A stretch of DNA of 64,000 nucleotides from Euwallacea fornicatus (taxonomy: Eukaryota > Arthropoda > Insecta > Coleoptera > Curculionidae), in NCBI RefSeq assembly GCF_040115645.1, contig NC_089578.1, positions 682,001 through 746,000 of the forward strand. Reading direction: 5' to 3'. This document shows, piece after piece, positions 38,301 through 49,084 of this stretch (position 1 is its first letter; every line of letters begins with the position of its first letter). The notes below the pieces were generated by a model, which worked only from the letters and a program-made list of their open reading frames with translations, was not told the origin of the DNA and did no database searches. The translations under genes were made by a program, and so were the position numbers.

Positions 38301-41097
38301 TTTTCACCAAATTACCAAATTTTTTTCATTTAGGAAGTACGTTTAACGAGGTTCATGTCGTTACACATCATTTTCCCAATTTCGTTTCATTTCTTGCGCT
38401 AATTAAAGAAAGTTTAGCGGGGGAATGGCGTCAAAGTGACGCATGTCATCGTTAGACGCGGTGACAGACGATCTGCGTCATATTTACGTTAATCCAAAGG
38501 ATAAATGGATAATTCGTAAATCATCAACCGGACCGCAGTCCGAAATCAAAGCGACCTTCTTGGTAAAGCCGTCACGATGTTGAAATGTTGCTTTTAGGGC
38601 CGTGAAGCGTGCCGGACTTTCAAATTTGCCTTTCCTCGTAAAGTATGTATATAATAAGTAGAGAAATGAAACTAGAGACAAAATCATAGCAGCTTTCGCA
38701 GCATTGTAAGATATCGTTTCGAAATAAGGCGAGTTAATAAATCCCACGTCGACTTTATAGGAAGTGATCTAATGTACCGCACACTTCGGTTGATCAATGA
38801 TATGGGAGTTTCTGCAGATACCATGACAAGTACTCTCGCAGATCGTGATTGAAACACTTATACACCTTAGTCTAGTGCAACGAGCCTTTCTAATTTTTGT
38901 TTTAAATTGGAATCTATTTAACCGTTTTAATGTTAATTTTGTTGCCTCCGATGGCTTCTCAAAGCCGAACGGCCGGTGTCGTTTTTGCGAAATGTCGACC
39001 TATGCATTTCCTCTTCTTCTTGGGACGGCAGAATCCGTCAAAATCGCGCATTTTGCAACCTCGAACGGTGTTCGCACTGTTCGAGCTGCACCGAAGTGAC
39101 TTAAATCCGAAGATTTAAGTCATTTCGGCACCATCTCGATGCCTTCGTCGATTTCCAAAATTTTTTATATACATTTTCCAAATTTCCGGTTTCAACGGCA
39201 ACGACCGCGGCCACTCTCAATAGCGACCTCGGACACACTCCCCATACCGACATGTGACCGTGTTATCGTTGCAAATTACCGAAAGGTCATCAGCATTAGG
39301 GCGTGGTCCCCAACCGCTACCGGGTCAATTGGGTCAGCATTAAATATAGCGTTGCACTTATTTGTAAAAGATTTATGAATGCGCACGGAACGCGCGCTCA
39401 CTGAGGCGTTTAGGCGATAGCCATTAAGTCCAGTTTATCGTGATAGCACACTCTCCTTTTACGGCACGGTGAAAGAGACTTGAATCTCGGGGAAAAATGT
39501 CTTTGCATGCACTAATTAAGGGAAATCCGGCAGGGAAACGACGTTGAAGTGACGCGTGTCAACGTTTGACACGATGACAGACGATCCGCGTCACTTTTAC
39601 GTCAATCCCCAAACTGTCGTGTTGGTTGTCTGAAACAAGTGATCACGTGAACGTCAAGTTCTACCACCCCAACGACATCTCTCAATTAAACCCAATGCAG
39701 AATCGGTTTAGTGGAAAACACTTTAAACCACTTACTTTCTCGTGTTGTTTGAGTTGTTGAACAAGTTCGTACGTGAGAAACGGCCGGCCAAGAATAGCAT
39801 AAATAAAAGTCCGCTTGTTTAGGCAACCAACAATTCCTAGAGAGATTTTGCTCTAATTCTAGATTCCGCCAGAATAACTCGCTCATTGTTAATGTTCGGT
39901 TTTACCCCTCATAAATTGTGTGCTTATGCCAGTCACAGTGTGCTTTTGGAAGGTTACGAGACCATAGAAACCTCCACAGATTTCACATTACGTTTAATTA
40001 AGGCCTTAATCATCAGCACGTTGTGACGCATGTTGAACAGTGGACGTGCGCACGTTCCTTGAAAACAAATGTTGAATTTTGAAAAATTCGGTACCGCCAA
40101 AGGAACCATCTCAGAAAATTGCGAATTCGCTGTCGGCTCGGCTCGTTTTAAAAAAATCGCAAACCCGGTCCTGCATCCTTCAAATCAGGTGTTCCTGGGC
40201 AAGAGCCATTGGGGGTTAGAGGAGAAAACGCCACAGATAGCTCCCTGAGATATTTGGTACCGCCAACTCAGACTTTGCCGTGAACTGGTACCTCCAAAGG
40301 AACCATCTCGGGGTTTGCTACCAACTAGAACTAACTTCGGACCACTTACAAAAACTACAAGCCCGATCCTGCGTCCCTCAAAAGAAGATATACCAAGACT
40401 GGGGCTTGAGAATAAGGGAAATGGCGACATTATATAGGGTCCGTTTAAAAATTTGGTTCCCACACGAGAAGCTGAAAGATTCCTGTTCGCTAGTACCGGG
40501 TTCTGAGGGTTTGTCGAAATTGTAAAGTCGGTTCGGCATGCGTTAAATCAGACCGAGACCGGAACCCATAGATTACTGAAATTTGATATACAGGGCTTCG
40601 CCCCCCTTTACAAATGAGTTATTGCTAAGGAAACCTTCTTGGAACATCGCAAAATTGCTGCTAACTAGTCCTAAGTCCGGACAGAAACTGCAGGCCCGAT
40701 CCTGCGTGCTTTACATTACAAGCTACCAGGACCGGAATCGAAAAATTTCCCTAAGGGTTTAATGACCACATTTCTCACATCAGTGCCCTGTATATGCACC
40801 TAGTGCAATTCCACCAAGAAGATCATTTCTATGAGCGTGGAGAAAGCGACCAATGCTTTGCTCGTATTTCGTGACTCGTACCGAAATCACCTCGTTGACA
40901 AACTTATCAGGGGTTCGACATATTGGCCCTAAAGTTGACAAGAACTCACCGATTTTTTGTCCTTGCTGACTATTTCTAGCGGGGCTTGAATGCTGGGTTT
41001 GCCCAAGTACCAGTCCTCCCTAGGGTTATAATCGCCCAGAAATCGCACCAAACGTGGCACGTTCACATAGTTGTCGTCGTCAAAGTGGCAGAACCAT
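28380..41097 (-). CDS. fng: Fringe, beta-1,3-N-acetylglucosaminyltransferase (C-terminal exons)
   Basis: A Golgi enzyme that elongates O-fucose on Notch EGF repeats and so tunes Delta versus Serrate signalling at tissue boundaries. Exons in transcript order: 41097-40950, 36297-36212, 32631-32561, 28855-28761, 28699-28617 and 28446-28380. Phases match and the readable part is 182 residues. Exon 1 has WFCHFDDDNYVNVPRLV with the metal-binding Asp cluster, and DWYLGKPS. Exon 2 has WFATGGAGFCLSRALTLK. The next exons give RLPDDVTMGYIIEHLL, then LTVVDEFHSHLEPMKFIR and FSYAKLKDEWNVVKIEGF. The end is RFLSLHCFLFPRFNFCKTK and stop. The N-terminal half (membrane anchor and first glycosyltransferase part) was not found. 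Its upstream exon must end in phase 2. The introns (up to 4.7 kb) are filled with mobile elements, yet every exon is clean. Confidence 0.93.
28978..30201 (-). mobile_element. Decayed mariner-like transposon in a fringe intron
   Basis: The ends TACAGGGTGTGCGGTTCTGG and (inverted) TACAGGGTGGTCGTTTCTGG form terminal inverted repeats, 1224 bp apart, the normal size of a mariner. The minus strand holds transposase pieces: FINSGMFNRYNGHIWS, then HELNIWVDLFDDTIVDPYTC, then HDASPHNAGRV, with stops and frameshifts between. It is inactive. Confidence 0.75.
30590..31037 (+). mobile_element. Short mariner-derived element in a fringe intron
   Basis: TACAGGGCGTCAAACTTAAA on the left and, inverted, TACAGGGTGTCATTTAAG on the right bound 448 bp. 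Inside, the plus strand encodes WPPRSPDLNPPDFFIWGHVK, the D-x-D/E catalytic block of an insect mariner-type transposase. This is an internally deleted copy. Confidence 0.65.
31495..31640 (+). repeat. Dispersed repeat, copy B
   Basis: The inverse-orientation partner of the repeat at 1875-2075. The shared core AAACGTAGCCCCAAAGGGG then ATTCCCCGAC is identical, and TAGCGGCGGTACCAGTAA is also kept. It lies in a fringe intron. Confidence 0.6.
32271..32313. repeat. Poly(T) tract of 43 bases
   Basis: An uninterrupted run of T. It may be the poly(A) tail of a minus-strand retrotransposed sequence, but no retroelement body was recognised next to it. Just left of it, the sequence at about 32100-32215 contains a local repeat of a GTAGGGCC motif and ACATTTAGGCGAA. 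Confidence 0.7.
33450..34250. other. Fringe intron, AT-rich with short inverted sequences
   Basis: No exon. T- and A-rich runs (for example around 33630-33670 and 33840-33900) suggest another decayed MITE, but no clean pair of termini was found. Confidence 0.3.
34324..35026. mobile_element. TIR element in a fringe intron
   Basis: The left end TACGGGGTGAGTCGTAAACG and the inverted right end TACAGGGTGAGCCGTAACGC match at most positions and bound 703 bp. It contains a (TAAA)n microsatellite (about 34455-34480) and no readable transposase. Confidence 0.55.
35066..35530. repeat. Foldback element of the same family as 45410-46192
   Basis: The halves are inverted copies. ATGGGAAATTC, then GGCTTCGCCTTCGG near 35.09-35.13 kb returns inverted near 35.46-35.52 kb. 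GACGTGCAAATCGAAAAAC on the left faces the inverted TTCGATTTGCACGTC on the right. The element at 45.4 kb shares the internal AATTTGACAGTT and CATTTGTTGTTCGATTTG stretches. No coding capacity. Confidence 0.65.
37378..38162 (-). mobile_element. Mariner-derived element with about 105-bp TIRs
   Basis: The outer 105 bp on each side are inverted copies with the shared core AAAGTTGCAGGGCTA. The right terminus, inverted, reads TACAGGGTCCGTCACATAT. Between them, minus-strand 37706-37894 encodes WPARSPDLNPCDFFRWDRLK, the catalytic C-terminal block of a mariner-type transposase. The element is 785 bp and deleted internally. Confidence 0.7.
38405..38498 (+). repeat. Direct repeat, copy 1, in a fringe intron
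   Basis: About 95 bp is repeated 1.1 kb downstream at 39510-39607 in the same orientation. The most conserved parts are AGTGACGC(A/G)TGTCA, GGTGACAGACGATC and GCGTCA, followed by TTTACGT(T/C)AATCC. The rest differs freely. It could be an old repeat or a conserved regulatory block. Confidence 0.55.
39510..39607 (+). repeat. Direct repeat, copy 2, in a fringe intron
   Basis: The partner of 38405-38498. It contains GAAGTGACGCGTGTCA and GACAGACGATCCGCGTCACT, then TTTACGTCAATCC. Confidence 0.55.
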
Positions 41098-41412
41098 CTG
41101 CAATAAAAAATAATTACAGGGACCCCTGAACCACAGTTCCTCTGCAATGCCCGTAGACCAATCTACGGTTTTCTAATCAGACCAGTTACGTTGCCTGTAC
41201 GATAATACTGCTGTTATTAACACGTTGGCGGTATACCATAAAAGGTAAATGAACTTTTACGACAATATCAACCGTAAAGTTATCGGAGCAGCGTTATCGC
41301 ATTCAAACCGATTGCGGTACGACTTTCGAAAAACATTATAATTCATTCGTTTAATCGAAAATTCAGTTCTGGTGCAGGTACTATAAGTTCTGAATTATTT
41401 GTCTGGGTAATT

Positions 41413-41805
41413 TCATAATATCGGTGAAACGAGAAAACAACAGTGCCCGGGTGGTTCGAGGAAGGAGGTAAGAAAATGATCGACTTCTATACGCGTCCTG
41501 GTACCGGTACTGACGGACCGAGTGCGAACAAACGAGGATCGTTCCGGGAGTACCCGGCCTAACGCTCGAAGAAAAAAAAAATTGGGGAATGTTACATCAT
41601 TTCTCAAGTTTGGTAATAAAAAATTGTCCGAGGGGGCTAAATCTGGCGAGCGGGGCGGGCGAGGGAAGAGTCCGGCGCGAAGTTGACTGATTTTGACCAC
41701 CGCGATGGCGGAAGTGCGGACTGGTGCGTTGGCTCGATGAAACGCGACTTTCTTTCTCGCCAAATGCGGCCGCTTTTTCCTAATTTCTCCGTTCAAAGTG
41801 TGCAA
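41413..41805 (-). pseudogene. Mariner transposase C-terminal remnant
   Basis: A continuous minus-strand frame reads KKRPHLARKKVAFHRANAPV, then PPRSPDLAPSDNFLLPNL, closely following the mariner pattern KRPHLAKKKVLFHQDNAPVH and PYSPDLAPSDYFLFPNLK. The usual catalytic Asp in QDNAP is replaced (RANAP), the N-terminal half is missing and there is no start, so it is inactive. It lies upstream of the first fringe exon found. Confidence 0.8.
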
Positions 41806-42554
41806 TAAATTTGCATAATTTTACTCTTTTTCCCTTTAGAGAAATTGTCAATAAAACTCATTCCACATGCACGTCAAACAACTCACTGGGTGGACCACCG
41901 AGGAGTCCGTCTCTGCAGCTGGTGCGACCGCGTTTAGGCCCAAAATTTAAGAATCGTTAACCGAATTCCCCCAGAGTAGAATCAAACTCTGCGTTGCTGT
42001 TCTCTGTTACTTAATTCCATCTAAAGGGCAAGGCCCTACGTTTACGGTTCACCTGGTGCTGAGAGATTTTTTTTTAAAGGTCACCCATTATTTGCATACC
42101 CATAATAACGGGTGATTATTAGCAAAGAAATCCCAGCAGCAGGCAGTTACCCGCGAGCGTAGCGCGTTGATTGAACCATTCTCCATGTATCATCAGTCAT
42201 CTGATTAGGTGACGAGTCGTTCCCAGACATGCCTGACATTTCAACCTCTGGTCGATGATCATGACCACCAGGTCGGACAGTCTGAGCTCTAACGATGAGA
42301 GCTATACACAACCTGGAAAGTTCCGCATCACCTCGATTCTCGGATATTTCACTACCTTGAGCCAAAAATGTCTGAAATATCTATTTATTAATGAATTTTG
42401 ATTAATAATTAATTTTTTTGCGCTATAATTACTTCACCGTTAAATTAAAAAATTAGAAACAATTCTTACGGGCGAAAAGGGGAATTTTCCATTCGGAATT
42501 TTCTTAATAAAAAATAAATTAACAACGCGTATTTCCCCCTGGGTCGAGGACACC

Positions 42555-42915
42555 ACTGCGTGGTTTGAACGAGATTAGCCATAGGATGTCGAGGAACGTG
42601 CTGCTGCCACTCTTTTGCAGCAGCAGTAACGAGTTCTTGGACGGTTCTGGGAGGATTTCGTCAGGCAGGGGTCCACCGCTCGTCCCAAGCACGGTCTATA
42701 GGGTTCAGGTCAGGCGGCAAAGGAGGCCAAGCTGACATATCCACCATTGTCCCGGAACAGGACCTAAGTCCTTCGGACGTTAAAACAGCACAAAACGTGG
42801 CACTTCCTCTCGCATAAGTCCAGCAGCTTTCGTTGGCTCTCTCCAAGTTCAAATCCCTCAAAAACCAAGTTCCGAAAGCCTTCGGGCAAGAGCAGATGTT
42901 GTTCACCAAAGTAAA
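42555..42915 (-). pseudogene. Tc1-like transposase remnant
   Basis: The minus strand encodes MVDMSAWPPLPPDLNPIDRA followed by WDE, matching the DWPAQSPDLNPIEHLWDEL block of Tc1-type transposases. Only this end survives. Confidence 0.65.
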
Positions 42916-43139
42916 GCCTGAATTTTTTATTTAAGAAAAAAAACGTTTAATTTTTTTATCCATACAGAGAGGGCGCGATTGTTCGACGAAATTAAACAAA
43001 AAATCTTGCGGCGAATTGTGTTGAGGCAGGAACATCTGGCGATGTGCGTTTTAACAAACCTCGAAGCGATTGGACATTTTTAAAGTCCTCATCTGCGCGA
43101 AATGCAACTTTTACAAAAAAAGGGCGAATTTTACTTGAA

Positions 43140-43480
43140 AAAAATCGATATCACGCTCACCCTGGACTCGCACGTTTCCTGCACGAGTCAGAAACTGGTC
43201 TTCCGCGCATTGATATCTCGAGAACCGCAGGAGCTGCGCATCTGGATGGGGAAAGTTCTAGACGGACGTGTTGGTAACGTCCTGGCAAAATCGGAGCGGG
43301 GGCATCGGTTCAGGTTTTAGAGAAGACGAAGCATTTCTCAAGAAAACATCATATATCAAAGCATGATCAGGACCTGTAGTGGACACTTTTCGAGTGGAAC
43401 ACGTCCGCGAAGATAAATTTCCTAGCAGCTCCGATAGTTCCCGAGATCCCAATGCGTGGAAAACCAGTTTGAGATACACA
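43140..43480. repeat. Imperfect palindrome upstream of the mutarotase gene
   Basis: The two halves (about 43160-43270 and 43375-43480) are loosely inverted copies. GAAACTGGTCTTCCGCGCAT faces the inverted ATGCGTGGAAAACCAGTTT, and GACGGACGTGTT faces AACACGTCCGCG. It may be a decayed foldback element. Confidence 0.45.
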
Positions 43481-43614
43481 AATTTTGGAGCTGATTTCGA
43501 GTTTTTTCTCAATTCTTTCGCTCTCTCTTTTTACCGAGAAGAGTCGACGCTGTTGCTATACACACTTTGAATTCTTCTTCTTTCGTCGCTTTCAGATACC
43601 TCCATTGAGCAGCA

Positions 43615-45128
43615 ATGTCTTTGAACTCTACTATGAACGATGAAGTGCGACTCGAAGAAGACGAGTTCGACACGTACAACGACCCCGAGACAGGTACCTC
43701 TCGGTAACTTCTTCTGCCGCGAGTCCCCAACTCAAAGTTCCTTTCAGGGGAACTTCTGTCCGTCACACGGTTCACATGGAAAAACTCTTCCAAGGTCTGC
43801 GCGCAGGTGATCAGCTACGGAGCTACCATAACATCGATACAGATGCCCGACAAAAACGGGATTCTGGATGATATCGTCATGGGGTTTGATGACATGAAAG
43901 GTTTCTGATGCGTAAATTGTCTTGGACACGCCCAAAAATTGAGGAAATTCGCAGGCTATCGGAACCCGTTGAATCCATACTTCGGGGCCACGGTGGGCAG
44001 AGTCGCGAACCGGATTGGGTACGCGAAATTCAACATCGGCGATAAGTCGTACCATGTAACTGCCAACTTGAGGAACCACACGCTGCACGGGGGGAAAAAA
44101 GGTTTCGATAAGGTTCGCCTGAATCGCAGACAGCCCACCGTCCATCGGCCGCTTATGACGATTTTATAGGTGAACTGGAACCATCATGTTGACGGCACCA
44201 AAGTGACCCTCAGCTACTTGTCCCGAGACCTGGAAGAAGGATTTCCAGGTGATGTTATCACCACCGTGACCTACGAACTGACGAGCGATAACCGATTTGT
44301 GTTCGATTTCAAATCGACCTCCAGCAAGCCCACATTCGTCAATCTAACCAATCACTCGTGAGCTGACTGATTTGATTGCTTCGGATACGTTATTGCTTAT
44401 TGCAGGTACTTCAATTTAGCTGGACATGGCGCGGGCGCTGACGAAACGTACAAACACTCGATATCTATCAACGCCGATTGCATAACCGATGTCGATAACG
44501 ACTCCATTCCTACAGGTAAGGAAAACGACGTCGTGGAGGGCAGATTGACGGGTTTTCCACAAATTTAGGGAAACTGCTGCCGGTGGCCGAGTCGATTTTC
44601 GACCTGAGGATCCCCAAAAACTTGGGGAGTGTTATTCACAAAGTTCCGGGGTACTTGGGGTACGACCACAATTTTTGCGTCACCAAGGGTTCGGCGCAAG
44701 AAAGTAGTTTTGTGGCGCGCGCCGTTCATCCTCCAACTGGTATTTTCCCCCATCTCGATAATAATGCACCTTTGGTACATGTTTGATCGTCACCAAATTA
44801 GGGCGAATACTGGAAATCTACAGCAACCAACCTGGGGTCCAGTTTTACACCTCCAATCACCTCCCGGAGGATCCCAAGGCCTTTAAAGGGGACTTATCGA
44901 AACTGGATGTTTTATTGGGAAAAGGCGGATCCAGATATTTCAAGCACGGTTCTTTCTGTTTTGAGACGCAGAACTATCCAGATGCGGCCAACCACGTCAG
45001 TATGCCCAAATTACCTCGAAAACGCCTCGGTAATGCGTTAAAATTTCCAGAAAAACTTTCCAGAGGCGATTTTGTATCCTGGAAATCTGTACCACCACAC
45101 TGTGGAATATCGATTATTTATCGATTAA
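43615..45128 (+). CDS. Galactose mutarotase (aldose 1-epimerase), copy 1
   Basis: Interconverts alpha and beta anomers of galactose and glucose in the cytosol, feeding the Leloir pathway. Eight exons: 43615-43693, 43748-43900, 43955-44112, 44170-44357, 44406-44515, 44569-44739, 44802-44995 and 45051-45128, giving 376 residues. Family marks are SYGATITSIQMPDKNG, then NPYFGATVGRVANRIG, NHTLHGGKKGFDK with the first catalytic His, NLTNHSYFNLAGHG with the second His, GYDHNFCV, and FCFETQNYPDAANH with the catalytic Glu. The chosen ATG opens a short acidic N-terminus. An acceptor-like TTTCAG 20 bases upstream suggests a spliced 5' leader. Introns are only 50-63 bp, unlike those of copy 2. It appears functional. 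Confidence 0.93.
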
Positions 45129-45174
45129 TCGGCACAAATCGAAACGCTCATATGGTACTGAGGGACTAATGCAT

Positions 45175-45180
45175 AATAAA
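45175..45180 (+). terminator. Polyadenylation signal of mutarotase copy 1
   Basis: AATAAA 47 bases after the stop codon. Confidence 0.55.
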
Positions 45181-45409
45181 ATGGTATGATTCACCATGCG
45201 TTTTACTTCATATACCAGGTACAGGGTCGGTTTTTGCGACTTGACAAGTTGCTGTGAGTTTATTGCCGAAGCTAGAAAAATGCTGTTTATACACGTGAAA
45301 GCTCTATATTTTCATGATATGATATAAGAAAAAACAGGTGAGCATCAGAAGAGTTACCCACCGTCGGAGCCCAAAAAAATCAGAGAAAATTAAGTTTTTT
45401 TTATACATA

Positions 45410-46192
45410 TACAGTGTGACCCACAAAGTCCGCGCCATATGGGAAATGCTTTTACTTATGAATTTGGGTACATTTTGACTTTGTCTTCGGGTTGTGCTTC
45501 GGAAACGACGAGAAACAAAATTAAAAAAAAAAAAATATTTTCCAAAATTTTGAAAAATCCCAAAGGGAAAAGTTTCTCAGTTCCTTATGCCATGTGCCAA
45601 TTTTCAATTTTTATTTATTTATTTTTCGTATTTCCGCATTTCCGCAGTACTCAAATCGGCAGCGTTGTGAGCATTCATTAGTTAAAGTTGTAATAAATTG
45701 ATGTTTTTAAAGAAAATGTAAAATTCATTAAAAACGCCGCGTGTGCCTTGAAGCAAAGCTGATCTAGTTCATAAAGAAAATGTTCACACCACCTTGATCT
45801 GGTATTATTTTTAATTAAAAAAAATAGAATTTGATGTAAACAAATATCAGCCTAAAATGATTGTTGGTGACCCGCTTGAACCTTTCGAAAATGCAGGAAT
45901 TCAAAAAATTTTAAAAAGCCCGAGAAAGTTGAAAATTGACATACGGGCAGAAAATGAGAAATCGAGAAATTTCATTCGTGATTTTCCAAATTTTGAGAAA
46001 TAATTGTAGATTTTGAAAGTTTTTAAAAAAACAATTGCAATTTGACAGTTATAGACAGTCATTTGTTGTTCGATTTGTACGTCAATCGTCATAATTTCTG
46101 GACCACAACCCGAAGACAAAGGCAGAATTTACCGAAACTCGTAAGGGAAAGAACTTCCCATGTGGTGCGGCCTGCATGGGTCACACCGTGTA
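45410..46192. mobile_element. Non-autonomous element with long TIRs
   Basis: The left end TACAGTGTGACCCACAAAGT and the inverted right end TACACGGTGTGACCCATGCA begin arms of about 100 bp. Both contain ATGGGAA and TTTGTCTTCGGGTTGTG. Length 783 bp. It belongs to the same family as the foldback at 35.07 kb. There is no transposase. Confidence 0.7.
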
Positions 46193-46479
46193 TTAACGCA
46201 CATTTGCATTCCGCCAAATTTCCCCTTTTCAAAAATATGTAATATGTCAAGGTTTGCAATTTAAATAATAAAAAAACGTAAGTTTATTAACGTTTTGCGT
46301 TAAAAAGTAATTAAAAAAATAATAAAAAAATTAATGCAACTTGGGCCGAGTACGCTCGTTTGAATCCCGAGCTCCCTCTGCCCCCTCAGCGAGGCACCTC
46401 CGCGCAATACCGCTTAAATAAGAAATTATTTAAACATTAGATGTGAAGTGTTGATACGCAAAGCAGGGACCATTCTGTG

Positions 46480-46620
46480 GCCTCCAAGCAGCCCAGATCT
46501 AGCCCCGATGGACAGCTTTTTATGGGGCTACTTAAAAACTGAAGTTTATGACGACACTAATGCACGCTTAAATGATATGAGAGATAACGTTGAGCAGTGC
46601 ATACAAAATTTAAATTAAGT
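46480..46620 (+). pseudogene. Mariner-like transposase fragment
   Basis: The plus strand encodes LWPPSSPDLAPMDSFLWGYL, then KTEVYDDTNARLNDMRDNVE and a stop. This is the C-terminal block of an insect mariner-type transposase. A terminus ACACCCTGTATA at about 46909 may be its right end. Confidence 0.7.
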
Positions 46621-46929
46621 CAACTCAGATCTTGTGACAAATACGATTTTGAAACTTAGCACAGATTATGCGAACATTTGCGATTATTTGTGCTTGTTGT
46701 CGTAGAGAAGGACACTAACGAACAAGTGCGTTAAAGATTTTTTTGATGAAATTGATAATTTTTTAAATATTTTCAAATGAAACGTCGCATTTTTACATTT
46801 TTCGTAAAATCTCGGAAATCACGAACGACGCGGCAACGCCCCTTGCGCCATATTGAAAATGGTGAATTTTTCAATTTAACCGAGGTTGCTTACCTAGATC
46901 CCTTTCAGACACCCTGTATAGAAAACACA

Positions 46930-47730
46930 TGGCCTGCCTTCAATTTTTTTATCTACTTGTGAGCGATCCTGAGCGATTCCTATGAGATTTCGATGAATTT
47001 CCTATCTGGGTCATCGAAGGAAAGGGTGGCAAGGCGACGCAGGCCAATAGAGCTCATCGAGGGCTCCTAATTTGACTTGCGTTTTCAATGAAATTACCCC
47101 TCGGCTTCCCAAGAGATCGGAGTTTAAAATCCGAAAAGTATTTAAAATTGGATGCTCCTGCCCCTTGGGAAATTTTCAGGGGCGTTCAGAGTCTTCGAGG
47201 GGAGGTTTATTACTTTAAACTCTCTGGAAGTTTAAAAATTAAATTTAACGAACCTTCATTTCGAGATACTTTCAAAATTAACGCGGATGCCCGTATCTGG
47301 GGAACTAAAAGAGACCCAGCAACTCGTCCAGCACGTGCTGTTGAAGCTCAACAAGGGCACTAATTCGACGCGTTCTTTCAATGGAACCGCTCTTTCGGCT
47401 CCCAAAATACTGGAGGAGACAAATTGACAAGTGGTTAACGTTGAACCTCTCGCCACCACGCCGCCACTATCCTGCCACCGACCTCCCAAGATGCCGTTTA
47501 TTGATCTAATTAAACGACGTAAAGTTTTCTATGTTTTCTAAATGTGTTCACGAATTCCCTGGGCAAAACGCGGGGGAGTAGAACTGAATTAACGTTCAAA
47601 GATCGCATTGATAATTATCCAGACGTTGATGTCATCGCCTTCACTACTGGACACGTACAAAGCTCAATGGGTGCCAACAAAACATTAGACGTAAATCGAA
47701 AATGAAGTTAAGTAACCGATCTTTGCAGGA
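46930..47730. other. Intergenic stretch between the mutarotase genes
   Basis: No gene is recognised. At about 47100-47240 and 47250-47350 there are open frames on both strands with no family resemblance. Confidence 0.35.
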
Positions 47731-47749
47731 ATACTCGTAATAAGTAGTT

Positions 47750-47881
47750 ATGACTGTCCGGTTGGGACGACTCGCAGTGTGGTTGACAACGGACGAGTTC
47801 GGGACGTACCAAGATGCCTCTGGCGAGATCAAACACGTCAAAAGATTTACTTGGGGAAACATGAGGAATATTTCTGTGGAG
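47750..47881 (+). CDS. Orphan or alternative first exon of a mutarotase
   Basis: Encodes MTVRLGRLAVWLTTDEFGTY, then QDASGEIKHVKRFTWGNMRN and ISVE, ending at a good donor (GAG|GTGAGTGAG). It is 44 codons, phase 0. It closely parallels the first exon of copy 2 at 49085 (AVWLTVDDFGTHEDDSGVIK, KVKRFTWENVKN), which has the same end phase. No second exon lies before 49085. So it is either an alternative first exon spliced to 49426 or the relic of a lost third gene. An acceptor-like TTTGCAG at about 47723-47729 suggests a spliced leader. Confidence 0.7.
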
Positions 47882-47959
47882 GTGAGTGAGCATAAATTCC
47901 AAAAAAACTTCGGTCCCGTTTTCTCCTTTCAGGACCGTACTTTCGTTGTACTGACGTGA

Positions 47960-49060
47960 ATTATTCACCTCGTTCCAACGGTTCGAATTCAGTTTTTCCG
48001 TTTTTCACAAGCACAATCGAGCTTTTTTCCATTAATTCAAAGTCACCTTTAAGCGTTTTGTCAAGAAAGCGAGCTGCTGGGAGTGAATCTTTCTTAGTTT
48101 GAAATATTTTCTCCGAGCAACCACGAATTATTCGCAAAAAGCCAGCGGCCATTCGGCCAGGGCGGTTTCACTCAAACGCCCTGTGTATAAACTGTTCTTT
48201 CCATTTCTCTGGAAGACCGGTGCCGGCTTTTGATTTGGTCGAAAAAGCGGTAAAATCGCCCAAAAATCTTGTACACAGGGTGTAACAGACCGGCGTGCAG
48301 ATATTTCTGGGGGCGGCGCTGCTTAGTGAAATAAGAAGGAAATGCAGTCGGCCATTTTTGATATACAGGGTGTCAAAGTTAGTTTTTTCTTCATTTTTTG
48401 CTATTTTCTTTCGTATGCTTAAGCGCAACTTAGTGAAATTTCGCATGTTTACGTTTTCGCAGAGCCTCTACGAGAAAATGTCAAAATCGTTTGGGCGCCG
48501 TGCACAGGGTCTCACGTTGTGCTGGCTCACGCGCTATTTTTTGCTTGTAAATTTTTTCTTGAACACCCCGTATGAGTTCTGAGTTGGCATTTAGGCCCCT
48601 TCTTCATTTTCGCTTTAAGTTTCCGATCTCTTGCATTATCCCCCTGTCCTTCGCCATTTCGTCCCCACTGGTTCGCCAAAAGTTCAAGAAATGCTTCTTT
48701 AAACCGTTTCCCGATTTCCTCAAAGTAAGACAACCTTCGGGTGCTCACTGCTGGATTTAACTCTTGATTGGATAATCACCACGAGATGGGCCGACTTTAA
48801 GGCCCCTCACGGTACATTTTCAAATTGCTCCAAACGATTTCGGAGCCTCAACGAACGACAAGACAATTGTGCAACGAGGACTCCCTGACACTGGTTACTA
48901 ACGGTTAGAAATAATTTGCGTTTTGAGTAATCATCATTATCTCATGGATTGATAGCAAGTAGTGAAAACACTCATTTCGACAGCAATAGAGCTCGCACAC
49001 CCACGGCAAGAGTGCCCGTTTAAACCGACATCAAATAACAAATTTATCATTCATTTATCG
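47960..49060. other. Stretch with several TIR-type end motifs
   Basis: End motifs CGCCCTGTGTATA (about 48177), ACACAGGGTGTAAC (about 48273), TATACAGGGTGTCAAAG (about 48363) and ACACCCCGTATGAG (about 48563) point to nested or broken MITEs. No transposase block and no exon were recognised. Confidence 0.45.
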
Positions 49061-49084
49061 TGATTGTTTGTGAGTGTTGTGAAG

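Noticed and set aside
42147..42365. A 72-codon minus-strand frame as a missing fringe exon
   Set aside because: Its translation (GSEISENRGDAELSRLCIAL) shows none of the expected fringe pattern around the CK(M/S) and FTD segments.
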